Assembly (NCBI RefSeq): GCF_042676045.1
Contig: NZ_JBHTJV010000003.1
Coordinates: 496,001-560,000 of the forward strand
DNA: 64,000 nucleotides
Direction: 5' to 3'
Origin: Pseudahrensia aquimaris
Lineage (GTDB): Bacteria > Pseudomonadota > Alphaproteobacteria > Rhizobiales > Rhizobiaceae
Part shown: one piece after another, positions 57,695 through 64,000 of the stretch
Layout of the letters: the number at the start of each line of letters is the position of its first letter
Position numbering within the stretch: the stretch's first letter is position 1
The notes under the pieces: model-generated
Databases searched by the model: none
The model's input: only the letters and a program-made list of their open reading frames with translations
What the model was told of the DNA's origin: nothing
Position numbers and translations under genes: made by a program

Positions 57695-60112
57695 TTATCC
57701 TTCGATTTTGGAGAAGTCTGCCACCGCGCCCGTGGCGTCGCGGATGCGACGCATGAGGGCGAGACGGTTGGCGCGGATGGTGGCGTCTTCGGCGTTGACC
57801 ATGACCTTTTCGAAGAAATTATCAACCGGCTCGCGCAGCTGGGACAGCGCGGTCATTGCAGCGGAATAGTCTTCGTTTTCAATGGCCTGAGCGGCATCGC
57901 TCTCAGCTTGATTCACGGCATTGAAAAGAGCTTTTTCTTCCGCTTCTTCAAGTTTTGATTCAAGCACTTCATCCGCAATGTGAGTGCCCTTCTTCTCCTC
58001 CGCCGCAAGAATGTTGGCGGCGCGTTTCGTGCCGGCGAGCAGGTTCTTGCCGTCGTCGGTGGCGAGGAAAGAACCAAGCGCTTCGACGCGGCGGGTGATG
58101 GCGAGAATGTCGTCATTCACGACTTCCCCACCTCCCCCTTGAGGGGAGGTCGAAGGCGCGGCAGCGGCTTCGGGTGGGGGGCCGGATTGGGCATCAGTGT
58201 TCGCATCTGCACTCGCACCCCCACCCCGATCAGCTTCGCTTCTCGGACCTCCCCGCGAGGGGGAGGTGGGCTGGGAGATCACGGCGTCGATGAGGTCGTG
58301 CCGAGCGCCGGAATCGCGGAGGTAGTTTTTCAGGCGGTCGTGGAAGAAGGAAAGGAGGTCGGCAACAACTTCATCCATTTTTGAAAAATCTTCATCAAAC
58401 ATAAGGCCGCGCGTTTCGCTGATAAGGTACGAGAACACTCTATCAGTGTGAGATTCTGGAACACCGGCATCATAGAGTTCTTGGAGCTTTCCTACTTGCT
58501 CAGCGGTCTTCACATCCAAAATATCTCCCCAAATCCATACGTAATGATTTTCTAAAATATCGAGTAGCTCAACGCTCAATCCATTTTGCGCAATCAACCG
58601 AATAACCCCCAAAGCTGCACGCCTCAGCGCATAGGGGTCTTTTGAACCCGTTGGCTTTTCATCAATCGCCCAGAAACCGACAAGCGTATCCAACTTATCG
58701 GCCAGCGCGACTGTCACGCTCACAGGATCGGTCGGCACGTCGTCGCTTGGACCCAGCGGCGAATAGTGTTCTTCGCAGGCCAAGGCCACACTTTCCGACT
58801 CCTCTGCTTTCAGCGCATAGCGCTTTCCCATACCGCCTTGGAGTTCGGGGAATTCGTAGACCATCTGGCTGTTGAGATCGGCCTTGCAGATTTCGGCGGC
58901 GCGTTTCGCCTGCTCGACGTCTGCGCCGACGATGGGCGCGAGTTCTTCGGCCAGCGCAACGATGCGCCTTACGCGGTCGCCCTGGCTGCCAAGTTTGGCG
59001 TGGAAGGTGACGGTGTCGAGCTTCTCCAGCCAAGGGGTGAAGCCCTCAGTCGCCACCGTCTGCAAATCGGTTTCCCAGAAGAATTTCGCATCGCTCAACC
59101 GCGCGTTGACGACCTTGGCGTTGCCAAGCGCGATTTCCTTGCCGCCGTCGCTGGCCTCAATGGCGGCGACCAGCAGGAATTTGTTCGACAGCTTCTTTTG
59201 TGCACCGGCTCCGCCTTGGCCACTCTTCCCATCGCGCAGCACGAAACACTTCTGGTTTTCCTTAATCGTCAGGCGGATGACTTCCGGCGGGATGTCGAGG
59301 AATTCCGTGCCGAATTCGCCCATGATCGCCACGGGCCATTCGACCAGATTGCCGACCTCTTCCAGCAAGCCCTCGTCTTCCACCAATTCCAAGCCCTGCG
59401 CGAAGGCGAGGTTGTTGGCGTCGGCTTTGATGATTTCCTTGCGGCGGTCGGCGTCGAGGATCACCTTCGCCTTTTCCAGCGCCGCGATGTAATCGTCGAA
59501 GCGGCGCACCTTAATGGCGTCCGGCGCGTGGAAGCGGTGGCCGTAGGTGATGTTGCCGCTCTTGATGCCGCTGATTTCAAAATCCACCACGACGGGTTCT
59601 TCCGTCTCTGGCCCGAACGTGCAGACGATGGATTGCAGCGGACGCACCCATTTCAGCGCGCCAGCCTCGCGCGAGGCTTTGCCCCAGCGCATAGATTTGG
59701 GCCAAGGGAAATTGCGGATGATTTCCGGCATGATCGAAGCGATTATCTCTTCCGCCGCCCTGCCCGGTTTTTCGATCACGGCGACGTAAAAATCGCCCTT
59801 TTTTGAATCACTTCGCACCTGCGCTTGATCAATTGATTCAAGCCCCGCGCCGCGCAAAAAACCTTCGATGGCCTTTTCCGGCGCATCGGTGCGCGGGCCT
59901 TTGCGCTCTTCTTTGACGTCCTTGGAACGGGCGGTCAGGCCGCGAATATCGAGGGTCAGACGGCGCGGCGTCCAGTATTCCCGCGCGCCCTCATAGGTCA
60001 GCCCCGCATCGACCAGTGCATCCGTGACGGCCTTGCGCAAATCGCCCGCCGCTTTGCGCTGCATGCGGGCAGGGATTTCTTCGGAGCGAAGTTCGAGGAG
60101 GAGATCAGGCAT
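57695..60112 (-). CDS. glyS: Glycine-tRNA ligase beta subunit with in-frame palindromic insertion
   Basis: An 805-residue GlyRS beta subunit (tRNA recognition and binding). It opens MPDLLLELRSEEIPARMQRKA and has TYGHRFHAPDAIKVR, WPVAIMGEFGTEFLDIPPEVI and the anticodon-binding tail VDNFFEKVMVNAEDATIRANRLALM. Residues about 615-662, between IDAVIS and VVNDDILAITRRVEAL, are a Pro/Gly/Ser/Ala-rich stretch encoded by a dispersed palindromic repeat, which makes the protein longer than usual. The frame is intact, so the enzyme is probably functional. Start ATG 60112; a partial duplicate of its 5' end lies 112 bp upstream. Confidence 0.96.
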   Translation of the reverse strand: MPDLLLELRSEEIPARMQRKAAGDLRKAVTDALVDAGLTYEGAREYWTPRRLTLDIRGLTARSKDVKEERKGPRTDAPEKAIEGFLRGAGLESIDQAQVRSDSKKGDFYVAVIEKPGRAAEEIIASIMPEIIRNFPWPKSMRWGKASREAGALKWVRPLQSIVCTFGPETEEPVVVDFEISGIKSGNITYGHRFHAPDAIKVRRFDDYIAALEKAKVILDADRRKEIIKADANNLAFAQGLELVEDEGLLEEVGNLVEWPVAIMGEFGTEFLDIPPEVIRLTIKENQKCFVLRDGKSGQGGAGAQKKLSNKFLLVAAIEASDGGKEIALGNAKVVNARLSDAKFFWETDLQTVATEGFTPWLEKLDTVTFHAKLGSQGDRVRRIVALAEELAPIVGADVEQAKRAAEICKADLNSQMVYEFPELQGGMGKRYALKAEESESVALACEEHYSPLGPSDDVPTDPVSVTVALADKLDTLVGFWAIDEKPTGSKDPYALRRAALGVIRLIAQNGLSVELLDILENHYVWIWGDILDVKTAEQVGKLQELYDAGVPESHTDRVFSYLISETRGLMFDEDFSKMDEVVADLLSFFHDRLKNYLRDSGARHDLIDAVISQPTSPSRGGPRSEADRGGGASADANTDAQSGPPPEAAAAPSTSPQGGGGEVVNDDILAITRRVEALGSFLATDDGKNLLAGTKRAANILAAEEKKGTHIADEVLESKLEEAEEKALFNAVNQAESDAAQAIENEDYSAAMTALSQLREPVDNFFEKVMVNAEDATIRANRLALMRRIRDATGAVADFSKIEG
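58127..58270. repeat. Dispersed palindromic element inside glyS
   Basis: Two inverted units (58131-58181 and 58218-58270) match those at 39708-39826: CCTCCCCCTTGAGGGGAGG-type hairpins and CGGGTGGGG ends. Here the hairpins are at the outside and the CCCCACCC ends face each other. The 144 nt are a multiple of three and carry no stop in the glyS frame. Confidence 0.85.
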
Positions 60113-60224
60113 CGTGTTTTTGGCCCCGCATGCTTTTTGCGTTTGCACGTCCTCGCTGCGCTGCGGGCGATGCGGGGCGGGCAGAAATTTCTTCGGAGCG
60201 AAGTTCGGGGAGGAGATCAGGCAT
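60067..60224. repeat. 46-nt direct duplication of the glyS 5' end
   Basis: The first 46 nt of glyS (60067-60112, minus strand) recur at 60179-60224 with three mismatches, including an ATG start and the codons for MPDLLPELRSEEISA. The upstream copy runs only about 37 codons and stops by overlapping the true glyS start. It is probably the scar of a short tandem duplication. Confidence 0.8.
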
Positions 60225-60296
60225 GGCTTAATTGGACCGCGAAATAGGATTGCAGCCTCTTACCAACCCGCTCAGGCAAAGTCAGCCTTCAGCACA

Positions 60297-60332
60297 CAAA
60301 AAAGGGCACCTCCTCTTGGAGAGATGCCCTTT
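60297..60332 (-). terminator. Rho-independent terminator after the fasciclin gene
   Basis: On the minus strand AAAGGGCA pairs with TGCCCTTT and the stem continues through TCTCT/GGAGG-like pairs. A run of six T follows at 60298-60303. It lies directly downstream of the fasciclin stop and separates it from glyS. Confidence 0.8.
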
Positions 60333-60353
60333 GCGGTTCGTGGGAAACCGGCT

Positions 60354-60851
60354 TTAGCTTGATGGCAGAAGCACGCGGTTGATAACGTGGATGACGCCGT
60401 TGGATGCTTTCACATCGGCCTGAATGACGCGGGCATTGTCTACGCGCACGCGGCCGAAACGCTTGCGCACGCGGATCGTGCGGTCGCCACGGGCTTTCAG
60501 CGTGCGAATGTGGGTGGATTTACGCGGCACATCACGGGCGAGAACGCGGCCGGGAATGACGTGGTATTTCAAAATCGCCGCCAGCTTGTGGCGGTTTTTC
60601 GGCTTCAGCAGATCCTGCACGGTGCCTTTTGGCAGGCGGGCAAATGCAGCATCCGTGGGCGCAAAGACCGTGATGCCGCGCGTGTGGCCGAGTGTTCCGA
60701 CAAGGCCAGCGGCTTTGGCGGCGGCGAGCAGCGTGTTGAACTTGCCGGTCGATGCGGCGGTTTTCACGATATTGGCTGAATGAGCCGAAAGCGTTGTGGC
60801 CGCAGTGATCGCCACTGCAGTTGCCAGCGCCTTGAAGGTGAGTTTGGTCAT
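60354..60851 (-). CDS. Secreted fasciclin (FAS1)-domain protein
   Basis: A 165-residue protein with a signal peptide (KALATAVAITAATTLSAHS) and one FAS1 domain: FNTLLAAAKAAGLVGTL, the H1-like GITVFAPTDAAFARLP, ILKYHVIPGR and the C-terminal ASNGVIHVINRVLLPS. FAS1 proteins mediate adhesion. It is unusually basic (KKNRHK, RVRKRFGRVR-like stretches). Start ATG 60851 follows AAGGGATGG. It lies between the glyQ-CDGSH pair and glyS and has its own terminator. Confidence 0.93.
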   Translation of the reverse strand: MTKLTFKALATAVAITAATTLSAHSANIVKTAASTGKFNTLLAAAKAAGLVGTLGHTRGITVFAPTDAAFARLPKGTVQDLLKPKNRHKLAAILKYHVIPGRVLARDVPRKSTHIRTLKARGDRTIRVRKRFGRVRVDNARVIQADVKASNGVIHVINRVLLPSS

Positions 60852-60957
60852 TGGTCCATCCCTTTTCGATTTTATTAGCGTCATTGTCCTCCCGAACGCT
60901 TGTGTTCGGAATGGGCAAGTTACGCGGTCAAAATCGGAAAGGTTTCAGACCCGCTCT

Positions 60958-61197
60958 CTAGGCTGGCTTGTGGCTGCCGTCGCAGAAGGGTGCGTTGCCG
61001 GTTTCTTTGCAGGTGCAGAAGAACTTCCGACCATCGGCTTCGGCGGTCCATTTCATGGGCGAGAATTCGCCACCCTGATGGGAGCCGTCGCAGAATGGTT
61101 GCTTCGACGACTGGCCACACGTGCACCAAAAATAGCTTTTGCCAGCTTCCACTTCGACAGGAATGGAGGCGTCTCCAGCTCTTTTGGGTTTGGTCAT
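60958..61197 (-). CDS. CDGSH iron-sulfur protein with two CDGSH motifs
   Basis: A 79-residue protein with two CDGSH modules, FWCTCGQSSKQPFCDGSH and FFCTCKETGNAPFCDGSH. Each has the three Cys and one His that bind a redox-active [2Fe-2S] cluster as in mitoNEET. It resembles Miner2-type tandem CDGSH proteins. Suggested roles for the family are redox or iron handling. It starts 12 nt after the glyQ stop and is probably cotranscribed with it. Confidence 0.94.
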   Translation of the reverse strand: MTKPKRAGDASIPVEVEAGKSYFWCTCGQSSKQPFCDGSHQGGEFSPMKWTAEADGRKFFCTCKETGNAPFCDGSHKPA

Positions 61198-61209
61198 GTT
61201 TCAGGCTCC

Positions 61210-62154
61210 TTAGGCTGCGGATTGTTTGGCGTCTGGCTGCGCCCCGCCTGCCTCTGTCTGCAGGAATGCTTCGCCGCAGGCTTTGGACAGGTCGCGCACG
61301 AGGCCGATATAGCGCTGGCGGTCGGTGACTGAAATGACGCCGCGGGCATCCAGCAGATTGAAGATGTGGCTGGCTTTGATGCACTGGTCGTAGGCTGGCA
61401 AGGCCATGACGATGGCGCGGTCTTTCTTGGGATCAACAGGATCAGCGGCCAGAATACGCCGGCACTCGGCTTCGGCGTCTTTGAAGTGCTGCAGCAGCGT
61501 TTCGGTGTCGGCGATGTCGAAATTCCAGCGCGAATACTGACGCTCGGCTTCTTGGAAAACCTCGCCATAGGAGACGCGGTCTTCGCCCTCGCCGCCGTTG
61601 AAATTCAGATCATAAACGTCATCGACGTCCTGCACGTACATGGCGAGGCGCTCCAGCCCGTAGGTCAATTCGCCCGATACGGGTGAACATTCCTGTCCGC
61701 AGACTTGCTGAAAGTATGTGAACTGCGACACTTCCATGCCATCGCACCAGACTTCCCAACCGAGGCCCCAAGCTCCGAGGGTCGGGCTTTCCCAGTCGTC
61801 TTCCACGAAGCGAATGTCATGCAGCATCGGGTCGATGCCGATTGCGGCTAGCGATCCGAGGTAGAGTTCTTGCAGGTCTGGCGGCGATGGTTTGAGCAGC
61901 ACTTGGTATTGGTAATAGTGCTGCAAGCGGTTGGGGTTTTCGCCATAGCGACCATCCGTCGGACGGCGGCTTGGCTGAACGTAAGCCGCTTTCCAAGGGC
62001 GGGGGCCGAGCGCGCGCAGGGTTGTTGCCGGGTGGAACGTGCCTGCGCCCACTTCCATGTCATAGGGCTGCAAAATCACACAGCCGTGCTTGGCCCAATA
62101 ATCGTGGAGCGTCAGAATGAGGCCCTGAAAGGAATTTTTGGGGTCGTGGGTCAT
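61210..62154 (-). CDS. glyQ: Glycine-tRNA ligase alpha subunit
   Basis: A 314-residue catalytic alpha subunit of tetrameric GlyRS. It has SFQGLILTLHDYWAKHGCVILQPYDMEVGAGTFHPATTLRALGP, YVQPSRRPTDGRYGENPNRLQHYYQYQV (motif 2) and SGELTYGLERLAMYVQDVDDVYDLNFNGG (motif 3), described in parts. Start ATG 62154. Its partner glyS is separated from it by the CDGSH and fasciclin genes and a terminator. Confidence 0.97.
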   Translation of the reverse strand: MTHDPKNSFQGLILTLHDYWAKHGCVILQPYDMEVGAGTFHPATTLRALGPRPWKAAYVQPSRRPTDGRYGENPNRLQHYYQYQVLLKPSPPDLQELYLGSLAAIGIDPMLHDIRFVEDDWESPTLGAWGLGWEVWCDGMEVSQFTYFQQVCGQECSPVSGELTYGLERLAMYVQDVDDVYDLNFNGGEGEDRVSYGEVFQEAERQYSRWNFDIADTETLLQHFKDAEAECRRILAADPVDPKKDRAIVMALPAYDQCIKASHIFNLLDARGVISVTDRQRYIGLVRDLSKACGEAFLQTEAGGAQPDAKQSAA

Positions 62155-62359
62155 TGCCGTTTTTGCAGTTCGGGCTGAGTGAAGATGGCCGACAGGTGCC
62201 ACGGCGCAGGCGGATTCGTCAATGTGTGACGGATGGCACATCGCTTAGCAGCGGCAGGCATTAGTCTCAACTCATCGGCAAGGGTATCAATCGCCCCTCG
62301 AACACCTGCGCTGATCGTTCTTATGAGTGTCACACCCCGACATTCGCAAGAGGGAACGA

Positions 62360-62386
62360 GGGAGAACGTCCTTTTTACGTTCTCCC
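62360..62386. terminator. Perfect 10-bp hairpin between glyQ and the small membrane protein gene
   Basis: GGGAGAACGT (62360-62369) pairs perfectly with ACGTTCTCCC (62377-62386) with a 7-nt loop. It lies 22 nt after the stop of the minus-strand 58-residue gene and is probably its terminator, although the minus-strand tail is only moderately U-rich. The rest of the 254-bp gap to glyQ shows nothing else. Confidence 0.55.
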
Positions 62387-62408
62387 TCCATTCTCTTTCC
62401 CAACAAAA

Positions 62409-62585
62409 TCACTTTTTCGGACGGTATTTCCCGGTCTCGGGATCAACTTCCAGTTCGGGCATTTGCTTAGGGTCTTCCGAGCGCAAGCGTTCTTCGCGCT
62501 TGAGGGCATCCATGTGCTTCTTGAAAGACTGGTAGGCGACGTAGGCCACTCCACCAATTGCCGCGACCGCGATCAACTGCACCAT
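62409..62585 (-). CDS. Small single-pass membrane protein
   Basis: A 58-residue protein with one N-terminal hydrophobic segment (LIAVAAIGGVAYVAYQSF) followed by a charged tail (KREERLRSEDPKQMPELEVDPETGKYRPKK). Such short proteins beside the S49 peptidase gene are common in Rhizobiales. Start ATG 62585 is chosen because GAGGAAA precedes it and the helix begins at once. Function unknown. Confidence 0.8.
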   Translation of the reverse strand: MVQLIAVAAIGGVAYVAYQSFKKHMDALKREERLRSEDPKQMPELEVDPETGKYRPKK

Positions 62586-62595
62586 TTCAGTTTCC

Positions 62596-63444
62596 TCATA
62601 ATCCGTATCGCGCCCAAAGCGCTTTTTCTTCCGCAAGCTCAGCGACACGGTCTACAGCGGCTGTGACGAGGCTTTCCTTGTCGAGCATGATACCATTGCC
62701 GGAGCGACGGCCAAAGAGGCCCTTTTTGACTTCCATCACTTGCAGTTCGACCTTGTCGCCATAGCGCTGGCGCAAAGTCGAGCGGATGTCGCCGATTTCA
62801 TCGACAAGACCGAGCTTTTTGCCCGCCATTCCCGTCCAGAATGCGCCAGTAAAAAGCGTATCGTCTTCTTGCAGCTTAGAACCTCGGCTGTCCCGTACGA
62901 GGTCAATAAAAACAGCGTGAATTTCAAGCTGAAGCTGTTTTAGTCGGTCGATATCCGCTTTTTTCGCTGGCAGGAACGGATCGAGCACCGATTTGTTCTG
63001 ACCGGCAGTGTATACGCGCCGTTCGACGCCCAATTTGTCGATGGCTTCCACAAAGCCGAAGCTGGATGAAATGACACCGATGGAACCAACGATGCTGGAC
63101 GGGTCGACCGTAATATCGTCGCCAGCGCAGGCGATCATATATCCACCGGATGCAGCAACATCTTCAACGAAGACGTGAACTTTCTTGCCCTTTTCCTTCG
63201 CCAAATCACGGATGCGCTTGTAGATCAGCCGCGATTGCACGGGCGACCCCCCCGGCGAATTGACCACGATAGCGACAGCAGGTGCTTTTTTGACGGAGAA
63301 CGCTCGCTCAAGGGGTTCTGCCACACCGGCCATCGAGAGCGTGGGGCGTAGGCTTGAGCCGCCAGCTGCGATCATACCGTTCATGCGCACGACCGGAATC
63401 GTGACCGATTTGCCCGGCATCATTTTCTTAAACAGGTTTGCCAC
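62596..63444 (-). CDS. sppA: S49-family signal peptide peptidase-like serine protease
   Basis: A 282-residue S49 protease. The catalytic Ser99 is in VEDVAASGGYMIAC and the Lys151 in TAGQNKSVLDPF, the Ser/Lys dyad of SppA. SPGGSPVQS and SIVGSIGVISSSFG are also typical. The start is a GTG at 63444 (MANLFKKMMPGKSV) with AGGG upstream; the frame is open beyond it without family similarity. There is no clear signal anchor, so it may act on the cytoplasmic face, as SohB/short SppA forms do. It is followed by the 58-residue membrane protein gene. Confidence 0.92.
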   Translation of the reverse strand: MANLFKKMMPGKSVTIPVVRMNGMIAAGGSSLRPTLSMAGVAEPLERAFSVKKAPAVAIVVNSPGGSPVQSRLIYKRIRDLAKEKGKKVHVFVEDVAASGGYMIACAGDDITVDPSSIVGSIGVISSSFGFVEAIDKLGVERRVYTAGQNKSVLDPFLPAKKADIDRLKQLQLEIHAVFIDLVRDSRGSKLQEDDTLFTGAFWTGMAGKKLGLVDEIGDIRSTLRQRYGDKVELQVMEVKKGLFGRRSGNGIMLDKESLVTAAVDRVAELAEEKALWARYGL

Positions 63445-63532
63445 GATTGCCCTTTTCTCGTTCGCGTCTTTGCGATTTTCGTTGAGTGGTAAATGTGGGT
63501 TTGGCGAAGCATAAATCAACGGTGCTGCGACG

Positions 63533-64000
63533 CTAAGCCTGCATCGACACGAAACCCTGTCCTGCAAACACCGCATCTGCTGTTTGCGTAAACGTTCCAT
63601 CCGCTTGGTGCAAAATGATTGGCGGCAGCAGTTGCAACGGTGCTGCGCTCGCCTTTTGAGCGCATACGAGAATGCGCTTGGCGGCTGCCACTTGCTTCGA
63701 TTGCACAGGCTTGATGGCTATTGCCCCGAACCGGCCCTGCATCGCTTGCAGCACCTCCGGCAAGTTGACCGGGCGCAAGATGAAGGTGATGACGCCCTTG
63801 GATTTGAGCATTGTGTTTGCGCTGATGATCCATTTCGTCAGACCGCCCTCCTCCATCTGATGGGCAGCCGCACGTTTCGGGTCTGGCGAGGCGCGGTGAT
63901 CGGCGGTGTTGTAGGGAGGATTGGCAACAATGCGGTCATAGCAGCCGTGGGTCCGGTCGCTGGCCTTCTTCATCTGGGCGGTATCGGTGACGTCAGCCCG
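63533..64000 (-). CDS. TrmN6-like tRNA adenine-N6 methyltransferase (5' end cut by window edge)
   Basis: The frame is open to the last base of the window, so the SAM-binding N-terminal motif is missing. The visible 155 codons include the N6-adenine motif IV NPPYN (YDRIVANPPYNTADHRASPDPKRAAAHQMEEG), the helix LTKWIISANTMLKSKGVITFILRPVNLPEVL, and the C-terminal ILVCAQK. This matches TrmN6/YfiC-type enzymes that methylate A37 of tRNA1(Val). It is 88 nt upstream of sppA on the same strand. Confidence 0.88.
   Translation of the reverse strand, partial: RADVTDTAQMKKASDRTHGCYDRIVANPPYNTADHRASPDPKRAAAHQMEEGGLTKWIISANTMLKSKGVITFILRPVNLPEVLQAMQGRFGAIAIKPVQSKQVAAAKRILVCAQKASAAPLQLLPPIILHQADGTFTQTADAVFAGQGFVSMQA

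Noticed and set aside
58766..59806. 346-codon open frame opposite glyS
   Set aside because: Antisense to conserved GlyS sequence with all its motifs; judged a shadow.
1..64000. tRNA genes, CRISPR arrays, insertion sequences or prophage
   Set aside because: No T-loop-like GTTCGAATC with matching acceptor stem, no regularly spaced repeats and no transposase, integrase or phage structural gene were seen.

Overview
The window reads as chromosomal sequence of an alphaproteobacterium of the Hyphomicrobiales (Rhizobiales) type. The evidence is a CcrM cell-cycle methyltransferase, the aa3 oxidase cluster ctaC-ctaD-ctaB-coxF-ctaG-ctaE followed by DUF983, SURF1, ispH, thrB and rnhA, an IalB-family protein, a DUF6101 protein, a RibB carrying a RibA-like tail without zinc ligands, and the order pdxH, surface lipoprotein, dnaJ, fabI, phosphatase, aroC, ribB, HDAC-like, xseB, dxs, tlyA. 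Coding density is high and most of the window is GC-rich. There is no tRNA, rRNA, transposase, phage gene or CRISPR array. Both edges cut genes: mutY on the left and a TrmN6-like methyltransferase on the right.

Layout. 0-7 kb: mutY, ccrM, a HAD phosphatase, a lipoprotein, thrC, an M16 peptidase and a GNAT. 7-12 kb: a membrane GGDEF/EAL protein with a degenerate GGDEF motif, YqgE/AlgH, a DsbD-alpha-like protein and a peroxiredoxin. 12-21 kb: a minus-strand run from ctaC to rnhA that encodes cytochrome c oxidase, heme O synthesis and copper delivery. 21-30 kb: ialB, tldD, an aldolase, an Spx-like protein, pdxH, dnaJ, fabI, a CNNM/CBS transporter-like protein and a phosphatase. 29.5-38.6 kb is an accessory-looking interval between the phosphatase and aroC. 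It holds an unknown membrane protein, a glycine amidinotransferase, a secreted alpha/alpha-barrel-like protein, an XRE regulator, a strikingly AT-rich pair (a LuxR-type regulator and a secreted six-cysteine protein), then phnA-pyrC-pyrE and a GNAT. 38.6-48.7 kb: aroC, a DUF559 gene next to a palindromic repeat, ribB, an FG-GAP-like protein, an HDAC-like hydrolase, xseB, dxs, a SCO protein with an overlapping 44-codon gene, tlyA and an RlmD-like methyltransferase. 48.7-57.7 kb: acyl-CoA dehydrogenase, Sua5/TsaC, an FAD oxidase, DUF6101, ubiA, purD, enoyl-CoA hydratase and YtoQ. 57.7-64 kb, all on the minus strand: glyS, a fasciclin protein, a CDGSH protein, glyQ, a small membrane protein, an S49 peptidase and the TrmN6-like methyltransferase.

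The most interesting signals are these: (1) a dispersed palindromic repeat found both between genes (39.7 kb) and inserted in frame inside glyS (58.2 kb), with its half-units in opposite arrangement; (2) the AT-rich LuxR/cysteine-rich pair sharing a divergent promoter with an 8+2+8 dyad; (3) two tandem GTCC-N8-GGAC dyads just upstream of dxs; (4) a 71-nt nested palindrome just upstream of the amidinotransferase gene; (5) a partial duplication of the glyS 5' end; (6) a 19-nt inverted repeat in a long gap at 33.4 kb.
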